From Mycolicibacterium hippocampi (GTDB lineage Bacteria > Actinomycetota > Actinomycetes > Mycobacteriales > Mycobacteriaceae): a stretch of DNA of 64,000 bases. Positions 17,901-25,212 of the stretch are shown piece after piece. Both the position numbers and the translations under genes were made by a program. The number at the start of each line of letters is the position of its first letter. Within the stretch, counting starts at the first letter, position 1. The DNA is taken from NCBI RefSeq assembly GCF_010723735.1, contig NZ_BLLB01000002.1, positions 1,736,001 through 1,800,000 of the forward strand, read 5' to 3'. The notes under the pieces are model-generated. The model saw only the letters and a list, made by a program, of their open reading frames with translations. It was not told where the DNA came from and made no database searches.

Positions 17901-18364
17901 TCGCAGCTGCCGCACACGCCTGTCAGAGACAGCTGCATCCCGCAACCGCAGAACCCCCCTTGTCGCCGAGCATCTTTGGACCGTTCGCCGATAGGGCGGA
18001 CCTGGGTGATGGGATGTTCGACATACCAGGTGCCCTTCGCGCGCGTGCTCGGCCCGCACACCGCGCCAGGACCGGCAACGCGACGGATCTCGTCCGCCGA
18101 GGGGAACCCATTTGTGAAGCCATGGAAGATCCTCAGGTCGAGAAGACCGTCGCTCCGCCTCGCGATCACGTACGGCTTGTCGTCCCGCACGACCGCCTCG
18201 AGGCCCGCGATACCGACGTTCTGGAGGAACTGTCGGATGAACTCATGATTCCCCGTGGGGATACGGGCCTTGGTCAACGCCGCAAGCAGAGAATCCGACG
18301 ACTGATCCAAGGTCATGAACATCACGATAAGCAGCGGGACCGACACAACCAGGAGAAGCGCCAC
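17897..18364 (-). CDS. Membrane-anchored protein with cysteine-rich C-terminus, unknown function
   Basis: A 155-residue protein starting at a GTG with a hydrophobic segment (residues 1-18, A-L-L-L-V-V-S-V-P-L-L-I-V) that looks like a signal anchor. The middle part is soluble (G-I-A-G-L-E-A-V-V-R-D-D-K-P-Y-V-I-A-R near 52-70). The tail holds four closely spaced cysteines, G-F-C-G-C-G then V-C-G-S-C-D at the very end, which could form a zinc ribbon or disulfide knot. I know no family for it. No upstream ATG exists in frame. It is divergent from the gene at 18533, with an 18-bp perfect palindrome between the two starts. Confidence 0.6.
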   Translation of the reverse strand: MALLLVVSVPLLIVMFMTLDQSSDSLLAALTKARIPTGNHEFIRQFLQNVGIAGLEAVVRDDKPYVIARRSDGLLDLRIFHGFTNGFPSADEIRRVAGPGAVCGPSTRAKGTWYVEHPITQVRPIGERSKDARRQGGFCGCGMQLSLTGVCGSCD

Positions 18365-18405
18365 GAACCCGGTGCCGACGGCGGGGATGGCCTGTGAGCA
18401 GATCA

Positions 18406-18423
18406 GCTATCGCATGCGATAGC
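18406..18423. promoter_or_regulatory. Perfect 18-bp palindrome between divergent genes; candidate operator
   Basis: GCTATCGCATGCGATAGC is identical to its reverse complement. It lies 42 bp from the minus-strand start at 18364 and 110 bp from the plus-strand start at 18533, a position suited to a shared dimeric repressor. A run of T follows it on the plus strand, so a hairpin role is the alternative. Confidence 0.5.
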
Positions 18424-18532
18424 GCTTTTCGCAGACGTCACTCCGATCCGCGCCTGTGACGGAAGTGGCGGCTGTGAAAGCGGCCGCAAAGACCGGTTCG
18501 ACCTGTCGCTGACCGCGGGTAACGTCCGCACC

Positions 18533-19636
18533 GTGAACGAGGCACGCAAGCGCCGCAAAGCCAAGCAGGCACGTCGTGATGCGCAGCGGACCAAGATGCG
18601 CGAACCGGAGACGCCCGACGAGACGCCGTTGATCGACGAGGTGCGCCAGGCGCTGGCCGGTCATCCGCTCGACCTGCTGGGCATGGTGAGCATGCTCATC
18701 CAGGCGACCAAACCCGACCCGTTCGCGTTACTGCCGTCGCGCCCGCAGCGCGACACGGTCGACCTCACACGCCTGCTGGACAGCTTCGTCGACGTGCAGG
18801 TCCGTGAGACGACCGCTCTGCTGGCCGTGCTCGGCGACCTTCTCGCCGACACCGATCTGCAGCAGCGATGCCGCGAGGAGGTTGCCGCGCGGCAGGACAT
18901 TCTTCCGCCGTGGATCACGGACCTGGCGGACGTCGAGGTGCATCGGGCGGTGCGGATGGCGCATGTCCTCGGTGACGGCGACGAGATACTGCTCGGCGCC
19001 AAGCTGACCAACGGCGACGAACTGACCTGCGCTGCGTTCATCGACCACAACGTGTTTTCCGTCGTCAAAGATGCGTTTGTTGTGCCGGATTCGGTCGACA
19101 CCGTGGTCCGCGTGGCTGCGGAGCGTAACACCGACCCCGACACCACTTTCGTCGACATGAGCCTGGCCGATGCGCGGGCCTGGCTCGACCACGGACTTGC
19201 GCAACTGCCCATCTTCAGCGACCAATCCGAGACGTGGCCCGGCTGCCGGCCGCTGCTGTCCTGGCTGACCCGCCAGCTGCCCACCGGCGGCAGCAAACGC
19301 GAGTCACCCGACTGGGATACCGAATCCCTCCAGGAGTTGTGCGACGACTTCTTCACCTCCGAGGGCGGCGCTATGTTCGACCGGCGCGAGCACGGGCCGT
19401 TGCTCGAAGGGCTGCTCGCCACCGGCGACCCGCTGCGGTGGAGTGTGCCGCGGATCGAGCAGCTGTTCCGTGATGACTACGACGGCGGTGTGCCGTTGGC
19501 GGTCGTCCTCGACGCGCCTGAACTGCTGGCCCGCTTCATTCCGTTCGCCCACGCGCGCAGCGGGATCCGCGACGAACTCACCGCCGAAGCGCTCGCCACG
19601 ATCGAGAAGATGACCAAGGAGCCCGAAACCGACTAG
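18533..19636 (+). CDS. Conserved mycobacterial-type protein of unknown function
   Basis: A 367-residue soluble protein starting at a GTG. The first 25 residues are strongly basic (N-E-A-R-K-R-R-K-A-K-Q-A-R-R), which could contact nucleic acid or ribosomes. The remainder is acidic and mainly helical, with L-L-D-S-F-V-D-V-Q near 80 and P-I-F-S-D-Q-S-E-T-W-P-G-C in the second half. No catalytic motif is evident and I do not recognise the family beyond a likely actinobacterial hypothetical. It is followed by an imperfect hairpin at 19645 and then the VapBC pair. Expression may be controlled from the palindrome upstream. Confidence 0.75.
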   Translation: MNEARKRRKAKQARRDAQRTKMREPETPDETPLIDEVRQALAGHPLDLLGMVSMLIQATKPDPFALLPSRPQRDTVDLTRLLDSFVDVQVRETTALLAVLGDLLADTDLQQRCREEVAARQDILPPWITDLADVEVHRAVRMAHVLGDGDEILLGAKLTNGDELTCAAFIDHNVFSVVKDAFVVPDSVDTVVRVAAERNTDPDTTFVDMSLADARAWLDHGLAQLPIFSDQSETWPGCRPLLSWLTRQLPTGGSKRESPDWDTESLQELCDDFFTSEGGAMFDRREHGPLLEGLLATGDPLRWSVPRIEQLFRDDYDGGVPLAVVLDAPELLARFIPFAHARSGIRDELTAEALATIEKMTKEPETD

Positions 19637-19644
19637 CACCGAAA

Positions 19645-19701
19645 TCGACGTGGCGGCTGCGAAAGCGTGCGATGCCCGCAAGTTCACAGCCGTGAGGTCG
19701 A
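19645..19701. repeat. Imperfect inverted repeat, possible terminator; part shared with 18465
   Basis: The arms TCGACGTGGCGGCTGCGAA and TTCACAGCCGTGAGGTCGA pair at 14 of 19 positions. The element begins nine bases after a stop codon. An 18-base stretch starting GTGGCGGCTG (19650-19667) is repeated at 18465-18482 with one difference, so it may belong to a second dispersed repeat family. Confidence 0.5.
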
Positions 19702-19777
19702 TGTGGCCGCGATGTGCAAGATCTGCGACGGTGAGGTTGGTCAACACGTCACTTTCACCGAGTTGCTACGCTGGTGC

Positions 19778-19783
19778 TACAGT
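19778..19783 (+). promoter_or_regulatory. Leaderless -10 element for vapB
   Basis: TACAGT fits TANNNT and ends six bases before the ATG at 19790. There is no Shine-Dalgarno sequence, so a leaderless transcript is likely. Confidence 0.5.
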
Positions 19784-19789
19784 CGTGGC

Positions 19790-20050
19790 ATGTCTGAGGT
19801 CGCTTCGCGTGAACTCCGCAACGGCACCGCCGGCTTGCTTCGGCGCGTCCAGGCGGGCGAAGACATCACCGTGACGGTGAATGGCAAACCCGTAGCGCGC
19901 CTGATCGCATATGAACCCGCGCGCCGACGGTGGCTCACGCGCGATCAGTTCGTCTCCCGATTGCGTCGCGCCCAGGCCGACCCCGGACTTCGCAACGACC
20001 TCGCGGAACTCGCGGGTGACACCACCGACGATCTCGGGCCCGTGCGGTGA
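19790..20050 (+). CDS. vapB: Phd/YefM-type antitoxin of a VapBC pair
   Basis: An 86-residue antitoxin. The start M-S-E-V-A-S-R-E-L-R-N-G-T-A-G-L-L and the I-T-V-T-V-N-G-K-P-V-A-R-L strand pair are the classic Phd/YefM DNA-binding fold. The tail after residue 45 is the flexible toxin-binding part. It should neutralise the downstream PIN toxin and repress its own promoter. The ATG at 19790 is preferred because it gives the exact family N-terminus and sits at the end of a leaderless-type promoter; a longer frame upstream is not needed. The stop overlaps the toxin start by four bases (GTGA), so translation is coupled. Confidence 0.92.
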   Translation: MSEVASRELRNGTAGLLRRVQAGEDITVTVNGKPVARLIAYEPARRRWLTRDQFVSRLRRAQADPGLRNDLAELAGDTTDDLGPVR

Positions 20051-20445
20051 CTGCATCCGGAGTGCTCGACACGTCGGTGTTCATCGCCCAGGAAAGTGGT
20101 CGCCCGCTGAATGAGTCGCTGATTCCGGACGAAGTGGCGACGACGGTGATCACATTGTCCGAGCTCAACACCGGCGTGCTCGCCGCCGCATCAACCGATA
20201 TCCGAGCACGACGCATGGCCACCCTCGACGCCGTCGCTGACCTGGCGGCTCTGCCGGTCGACGAAGACGCAGCCCGCATGTGGGCACGGCTGCGAATCCA
20301 CGTCGCCGAAGCCGGTCGTCGGGTCCGCATCAATGACCTTTGGATCGCCGCTATCGCCACATCGCGCGGCCTGCCGATTGTCACCCAGGATGGTGCCTTC
20401 GATGCTCTCGAAGGCGTCGTGGGGTTGACCGTCGTCCGCGTGTGA
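20047..20445 (+). CDS. vapC: VapC toxin, PIN-domain ribonuclease
   Basis: A 132-residue PIN-domain protein. The acidic metal-binding residues are all visible: Asp8 in G-V-L-D-T-S, Glu39 in L-S-E-L-N-T-G, Asp97 in I-N-D-L-W-I-A-A and Asp115 in V-T-Q-D. The toxin is therefore expected to be an active Mg-dependent RNase that cleaves tRNA or rRNA when released from VapB. It starts at the GTG that overlaps the antitoxin stop. A 61-bp repeat follows 29 bp after its stop, shared with the end of the convergent LLM gene. Confidence 0.93.
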   Translation: MTASGVLDTSVFIAQESGRPLNESLIPDEVATTVITLSELNTGVLAAASTDIRARRMATLDAVADLAALPVDEDAARMWARLRIHVAEAGRRVRINDLWIAAIATSRGLPIVTQDGAFDALEGVVGLTVVRV

Positions 20446-20474
20446 GTCGGCCCCGGGCCAGGCCTCCGAGCACT

Positions 20475-20535
20475 GTTGAGACTGCGCTGATGGCGGTCCG
20501 TACTCGACATTTCCCGCCGCTATTGCAGTCTCAAC
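20475..20535 (+). repeat. 61-bp palindromic repeat, copy 4
   Basis: It begins GTTGAGACTGCGCTGATGG and ends GCAGTCTCAAC. The outer 11-bp arms are perfectly complementary. It separates two convergent genes and its last bases include the stop codon of the minus-strand LLM gene. Confidence 0.94.
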
Positions 20536-21556
20536 GCGACTGGCCGCCCGAGATACGCTGTGCCACCGCTCCATACCGTTCGATCCGTTCGGGGTCTGCC
20601 AGCGCGTTGTACAGCACCATCCGCGTCGCCGCGCCGCCGTAGCGGGCGATCAGCGCGTCGGCCAGCCCGTCCCACGTCGACTCGGTCGCAAACACCGCCA
20701 GATGCTCGTCGGAGATCTGCGCCGCCATGCCGGCGATGTCGCCGGCCTTCTGCTTCTCCCGGATCCGCGCCGTCGTCCCCTCGAACCCGGCCTCGTCCCA
20801 GATGAACGCGTAGTTCGGGGTGCTGCCGTAGAAACTCATGCTGGCCCGCACCAACTCCCGCTCCCGATGCCGCTCAGAGTCGGTGTCGCCGACGATCGTC
20901 ATCACCGGCACGATCACCGCGATGTCCTCCGGCGACCGGCCCGACTTCGCTGCTCCCTCAGCCAGTTTCGGCAGCACTTGGCGCGCGATGTACCCGGGTT
21001 CGCCGAGGGGGTGCACATGGATCCCGTCGGCGACCTCACCGGCCATCCGTAGCATCCACGGATTGACCGCGGCGACATCGACCTTCGGGTCCGGCGCCTC
21101 GATCGGCCCGGGGCTCCACTGCGGCGTGATGAAGTCCAGGTCGTAGAAGTCGCCGTGATGGTCGAGCGTGCCGGTCCGGAAGGCCGCGAAGCAGGCTTTG
21201 ACCGCCAGCACGTAGTCCCGCAGCCGTGGACCGGGATGCTCGAACTCGACACCGTAGCGGCGCACCACGTGCGTCCGCACCTGTGTGCCCAGACCCAGCC
21301 GGAACTTCCCGCCGGTGGCTTCCTGAAGCTCCCACGCCGTCGCCGCCGTCACGAACGGACTGCGCGGAAACGCCACCGCCACCCCCGTCGAGAACTCCAG
21401 ACCCGGCGCCGCCTGCGCCGCCACCGCGGCGTTGAGGTAGGCGGTACGGCCGGTCTCGGTGAACAGCATCCCCGAGAAGTGTGCGGCCTGCGTCCGACGG
21501 GCGAGGTCACCGATCTCGCGCAGCGGCTGGGGCGTGGTCATCACATCAACCTGCAT
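20531..21556 (-). CDS. LLM-class F420-dependent oxidoreductase
   Basis: A 341-residue TIM-barrel protein of the luciferase-like monooxygenase family, of the kind that uses F420 in actinobacteria (TIGR03617-like). Typical segments are F-S-G-M-L-F-T-E-T near 27-36, F-S-T-G-V-A-V-A-F-P-R-S near 55-66, G-G-K-F-R-L-G-L-G-T-Q-V near 81-92, and the A-A-V-N-P-W-M-L-R-M-A-G-E-V-A-D-G segment that lines the cofactor site. It probably reduces or oxidises an unknown small molecule in the cytoplasm. The ATG at 21556 gives M-Q-V-D-V, the usual start. The gene's last codons lie in a 61-bp repeat. It is divergent from the gene at 21673. Confidence 0.88.
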   Translation of the reverse strand: MQVDVMTTPQPLREIGDLARRTQAAHFSGMLFTETGRTAYLNAAVAAQAAPGLEFSTGVAVAFPRSPFVTAATAWELQEATGGKFRLGLGTQVRTHVVRRYGVEFEHPGPRLRDYVLAVKACFAAFRTGTLDHHGDFYDLDFITPQWSPGPIEAPDPKVDVAAVNPWMLRMAGEVADGIHVHPLGEPGYIARQVLPKLAEGAAKSGRSPEDIAVIVPVMTIVGDTDSERHRERELVRASMSFYGSTPNYAFIWDEAGFEGTTARIREKQKAGDIAGMAAQISDEHLAVFATESTWDGLADALIARYGGAATRMVLYNALADPERIERYGAVAQRISGGQSR

Positions 21557-21672
21557 GGCTGCACCCTACGCGGCGACTACTCGTGTCCCGAGCCGGTCGA
21601 GGGCACGACTCCGGCGTCCCCGGCAAACGTTTGGAAGGACGAATTGTCAGACTCGACTGGGACAATTGTTAT

Positions 21673-22533
21673 ATGTCGCAAACCATTCACCACCGTCTGC
21701 ACATCCTCGAGGCTGCCGATTGGAAAGACGGTGTCATCACGCTGCTGAACCCTGACTCGCCCTATAGGCCGTGGCGCTACGCGTTCGGCGAGGCCCGCCC
21801 CGGCGACCATGCGATGTTGGTACTGGGCACAGACCCGGTGTCGGTGGTGACCGTGCTCGCCCGGATCGGCGACGGAGGTGGCCTTGATGGATCGATGCTC
21901 GACTTGAGGCGGTACCGCGCCGACCTCGTCGACCTGGCGACGCTGGCCATGGTGCTCGATCTGCCCGATGCTTTCACGAGCTGGCGCCTCGATGACGATG
22001 ACGCTGAGCGGGTGATCCTGGCCTTGCACGAGAGCCGGGTATACGGAAAGCCGCTCTACCGATGGGGGCACTCGACAGTTGTTGCGGCTCGTAACCTGTT
22101 GACTTTTCGTGGTTACTGCTACGGCTGCGACGACCCGATCGACATCGAAGGCGCCGGCGCTCGCGACAATGTCCATGTCCATACCGTCGACCCGCTTCCT
22201 CGCCCCGAGCCTCAGTCTCCGATCCGAACGCCCGACTCGTCAGGACGCCGTCGGGCCTACGCAGCGTTGTTGCGGGAGGAAGCCACGGATTGGCCGGCAC
22301 TGCTCTGCCGTTTCTGCCACCACGCCATGCGCGATGGCGGGTTCACCAGCTTCGTCGAGTACCTGTTCGCGCAGCATCCGGAATGTCCGCGTTGTGGAGC
22401 CAGACGTACCCAACGGATCGGGTACGGGATGCCGGACGATCCGGACTCGTGGGGCCCGTGGCTCGACATCGGCGGTTGCTGCCGTAAGCCCGAAAAGTGG
22501 CACTGCAGCGTCTGCAACCAGCGATGGCTATGA
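21673..22533 (+). CDS. Cysteine-rich protein of unknown function, probable zinc-binding
   Basis: A 286-residue protein. The first about 150 residues form a domain I do not recognise (M-S-Q-T-I-H-H-R-L, then P-Y-R-P-W-R-Y-A-F-G-E-A-R-P-G-D). The second half has repeated C-x-x-C pairs: C-Y-G-C near 154, C-R-F-C near 219, C-P-R-C near 246, a G-C-C-R segment near 272 and C-S-V-C near 281. This spacing suggests two treble-clef or zinc-ribbon units. A D-D-P-I segment after the first pair is reminiscent of HNH endonucleases, but the catalytic histidines are not convincing. The ATG at 21673 sits directly behind an AT-rich ACAATTGTTAT stretch and lacks a clear ribosome-binding site. It overlaps the convergent gene by six bases. 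Confidence 0.7.
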   Translation: MSQTIHHRLHILEAADWKDGVITLLNPDSPYRPWRYAFGEARPGDHAMLVLGTDPVSVVTVLARIGDGGGLDGSMLDLRRYRADLVDLATLAMVLDLPDAFTSWRLDDDDAERVILALHESRVYGKPLYRWGHSTVVAARNLLTFRGYCYGCDDPIDIEGAGARDNVHVHTVDPLPRPEPQSPIRTPDSSGRRRAYAALLREEATDWPALLCRFCHHAMRDGGFTSFVEYLFAQHPECPRCGARRTQRIGYGMPDDPDSWGPWLDIGGCCRKPEKWHCSVCNQRWL

Positions 22534-23484
22534 CTTGCTGATGGCCTCCAACCGCTTGAAGATACGGGTCTTCTCATGGATTTCGTCGAAGTCCATGTCC
22601 AGCACCACTGCCCCCATGTTCACCACGCCCGTGGCATGCTCCAGCACCCGCGGCAGGGACTCGACAAAATCGACCATTTCGGCGATGAACTCGCGGTAGC
22701 TCTGCAACGGAACATCAAGCAGCCGTGCACAATCAGCGTGAATGGCGGCGTACTGCGACGGTACCGACAACCCGCGGCAGCGTTCCGAGATCTCGAGCAA
22801 CCGCTCGTGGTAGTCCATCACACGGTTGGCGACGTGCTTTATCGCCTCGGCATCGCAGGTGTCATCCTCGCCCGAGCTGCGGAACGGCGCCATGAACGCC
22901 GGTGCGGCCATGAAACTCTCGAGCTGGTTGGCGGTCGCGAGCATCTCGTCGATCAACCCCATGAGCGTGCGGGCCAACTCCGGACCGGTGTACACCCGGA
23001 TGCCATCGGCCGGCATGAAACCCAACTCGCTGTCGCGCAGTCGCGGCAGCAGGGGAGTCCTGCGCTGCACCAGGATCGACGTGAACAGCGCCCACTCCCA
23101 CGCCTGCGGCTTGTCCCGCTCCAGCGCCGTCAGCTCAGCATTCGTGGTCGCCATCCTCGCGACGGGCTCGTCACCCTCAGGAGAGGGTGCCACCTTGCGC
23201 ATCGCGGCGGCACCCTTCTCGCCGTAGATCGCGCGCGGGTCACCGCTGAGCATCCATCGGTGCTGTCGATCGGCCCGACGCCGCAGCTCGAACTCGCGCT
23301 TCTCGGCCAGCTCGCGCCGCTTCTGCACTTCCCGCGCCACCGCGCGGCCGACGAAGAACAACCCCACCAACGCCCCCGCGCCGACGACCCACCAGATGTA
23401 CTTGATGATGAACCCGACGATCAGCACCAGGATGAAACAGGCGACAAAACCCTCCCCGTCGGTCAACTGCCGTCGTGCTGCCAT
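22528..23484 (-). CDS. Membrane-anchored protein of unknown function
   Basis: A 318-residue protein with one or two membrane helices close to the N-terminus (about residues 13-48, F-V-A-C-F-I-L-V-L-I-V-G-F-I-I and V-G-A-G-A-L-V-G-L-F-F-V). A charged coiled-coil-like stretch follows (A-V-A-R-E-V-Q-K-R-R-E-L-A-E-K-R-E). The rest is a helical soluble domain (about 110-310) with many short amphipathic segments, probably cytoplasmic. I know no family. The ATG at 23484 is the only good start. Its promoter region contains the one 61-bp repeat that is not at the 3' end of a gene (23514-23574). Confidence 0.7.
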   Translation of the reverse strand: MAARRQLTDGEGFVACFILVLIVGFIIKYIWWVVGAGALVGLFFVGRAVAREVQKRRELAEKREFELRRRADRQHRWMLSGDPRAIYGEKGAAAMRKVAPSPEGDEPVARMATTNAELTALERDKPQAWEWALFTSILVQRRTPLLPRLRDSELGFMPADGIRVYTGPELARTLMGLIDEMLATANQLESFMAAPAFMAPFRSSGEDDTCDAEAIKHVANRVMDYHERLLEISERCRGLSVPSQYAAIHADCARLLDVPLQSYREFIAEMVDFVESLPRVLEHATGVVNMGAVVLDMDFDEIHEKTRIFKRLEAISKS

Positions 23485-23513
23485 GAACAGACACTACGAA
23501 CGACCACTGACAT

Positions 23514-23574
23514 GTTGAGGCTGCGCTGGTGGCGGACTTTTTGCTCATTTCGGCGCCGCCGCCGCAGTCTCAAC
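23514..23574 (+). repeat. 61-bp palindromic repeat, copy 5
   Basis: It begins GTTGAGGCTGCGCTGGTGG and ends GCAGTCTCAAC. It is the only copy that lies between divergent gene starts, 30 bp from the start at 23484 and 38 bp from the start at 23613. It therefore cannot be a simple terminator in this place. Confidence 0.93.
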
Positions 23575-23612
23575 GCTAGACATGTGGCGGGGGAACAACC
23601 GGAGGAGAGGTC

Positions 23613-24401
23613 GTGGGCAAGCCGAACGCCAGGAGCCTCGACGAGCTGCGTGGCGCCCTGCAGCACTGCTACGCCGCATTCGAAACCCTGTGCGCAGACC
23701 TGGGCGACGACGACTGGCGGGCGCAGTCACTGTGCCCCGAGTGGACGGTCCGCGACGTCGTCGACCACGTGACCAGCATCGAAGCCGTCATGGCGGGCTG
23801 GTTGCCCGACGACGACACGACGCCGCCGCCGTTCGAAAAGGCCGGCGAATTCCTCGCCGACACCGCCGGATACCCCGACAAGGTCCGTGCCGTCTACGAC
23901 CTCCGCCGTCGAGACCTGGCCGCGCTGTCCGACGATGACCTCGACCGTCCCTGCTGGACGCCCGTCGGCCCCGGTACCTATGGCCGCTTCCTCGCGATCC
24001 GGGTCTTCGACTTCTGGGTGCACGAGCGCGACATCACCACCCCGCTGGGCCGGGCCACCGACGACACCGGCGTCGCCGCCGAGATCGCCCTGGCCGAGGT
24101 GGAGAACTCGATCGGCTACATCGTCGGCAAGAAGGTCGGCCTGCCCGACGGCAAGAGCCTGACCTTCGACCTCACCGGACCCCTCCCCCGTCGGCTGCAC
24201 GTCGCCGTCGACGGTCGGGCCGCGCGGGTCGAGCACCTGGAGCACCCGGACGTGACGGTGACGACCGACTCCACCACGTTCATCCAACTGGCCTGCGGCC
24301 GGATCGACCCGCAGGCCCAGATCGACTCCGGGGCCATCAGCTGGACCGGCGACGACGAACTCGGCGACCGCGCCGCCCGCAATCTGAGGTTCACGATGTG
24401 A
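23613..24401 (+). CDS. Maleylpyruvate isomerase-family, mycothiol-dependent DinB-fold enzyme
   Basis: A 262-residue two-domain protein. The N-terminal DinB-like four-helix bundle (about 10-160) has the family's [15 protein letters not shown] at about 43-57, containing one metal-binding His, and a later F-W-V-H-E-R-D containing another. The C-terminal domain (about 170-262) is the SCP2-like MDMPI-C fold. Members use mycothiol as a cofactor for isomerisation or conjugation in the cytoplasm. The start is the GTG at 23613 behind GGAGAGGTC. It overlaps the DsbA-family gene by four bases (GTGA), so the two are co-translated and probably share a thiol-dependent role. Confidence 0.88.
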   Translation: MGKPNARSLDELRGALQHCYAAFETLCADLGDDDWRAQSLCPEWTVRDVVDHVTSIEAVMAGWLPDDDTTPPPFEKAGEFLADTAGYPDKVRAVYDLRRRDLAALSDDDLDRPCWTPVGPGTYGRFLAIRVFDFWVHERDITTPLGRATDDTGVAAEIALAEVENSIGYIVGKKVGLPDGKSLTFDLTGPLPRRLHVAVDGRAARVEHLEHPDVTVTTDSTTFIQLACGRIDPQAQIDSGAISWTGDDELGDRAARNLRFTM

Positions 24402-25105
24402 CGAACCGCCCTGTCTCCGTTGACTTCGTGGACTTTCACTTCGACGTCATGTGCCCGTACGCCTACCAGACGTCGCGGTGGATCCGCGAGGTGCGCGACT
24501 CGACCGGACTCGAGGTGAACTGGCGGTTCTTCAGCCTCGAGGAGATCAACCGTCAGGAAGGCAAGAAGCATCCGTGGGAGCGGGAGTGGTCCTACGGCTG
24601 GTCGATGATGCGCATCGGCGCGTTGCTGCGCCGGCAGTCGATGGCCGGCGTGGACGCCTGGTACGAGCGCGCGGCGCGGGCGCTGCACGTCGAGGGACAC
24701 AAGCCGCACGAGAAGGCCGTCGCCCGGCACCTGCTCGAAGAGCTGGGCTTCGACCCGGGACTGGTCGACCAGGCGATCGCCGACCCGACGACCGGCGACG
24801 AGGTGATGGCCGACCATCAGCGTGTTGTCGCCGCCGGCGGCTACGGCGTGCCCACATTGTTCTTCCCGGACGGGCAGTGCCTGTTCGGGCCGGTGCTCAT
24901 CGACCCGCCGTCCGGCGATGCGGCGCTGCGGCTGTGGGACGCGGTCGTCGCGTGGACGGAGTTCCCGCACCTCTACGAGCTCCAGCGGCCGAAGACAGCG
25001 GCTGACCAGCAGGCGATCGCGGAGACCTTCCGCCCGTACCTGGAGGCCAGGGACTGGGTGTCGATCAACCGCGGCGAGGTCGTCACCTTCGACAAATTTC
25101 GTTGA
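24398..25105 (+). CDS. DsbA-family thioredoxin-fold oxidoreductase
   Basis: A 235-residue DsbA-like protein (PF01323). The thioredoxin strand F-D-V-M-C19-P-Y-A22 carries only one active-site cysteine, so it cannot form an internal disulfide and may work with mycothiol, as glutathione-transferase-kappa-like members do with glutathione. The helical insert follows, and the cis-proline loop is [10 protein letters not shown] near 146-155. No signal peptide is present, so it is cytoplasmic. It starts at a GTG overlapping the stop of the mycothiol-dependent enzyme gene. Its own stop codon lies inside the first five bases of a 61-bp repeat. Confidence 0.88.
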   Translation: MTNRPVSVDFVDFHFDVMCPYAYQTSRWIREVRDSTGLEVNWRFFSLEEINRQEGKKHPWEREWSYGWSMMRIGALLRRQSMAGVDAWYERAARALHVEGHKPHEKAVARHLLEELGFDPGLVDQAIADPTTGDEVMADHQRVVAAGGYGVPTLFFPDGQCLFGPVLIDPPSGDAALRLWDAVVAWTEFPHLYELQRPKTAADQQAIAETFRPYLEARDWVSINRGEVVTFDKFR

Positions 25106-25161
25106 GATTGCGCTGACGGCGCGCTTTTTGCCCGAAACACCGCCGTGGGCGCAGCCTCAAC
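25101..25161 (+). repeat. 61-bp palindromic repeat, copy 6
   Basis: It begins GTTGAGATTGCGCTGACGG and ends GCAGCCTCAAC. The TGA stop of the DsbA-family gene is formed by bases 3-5 of the repeat. This copy has the most diverged outer stem. Confidence 0.92.
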
Positions 25162-25212
25162 GCGCGAGGGGCTGGGGTTTGGGATGACGGCCCCCGGGGG
25201 TACGCCCGCCGG

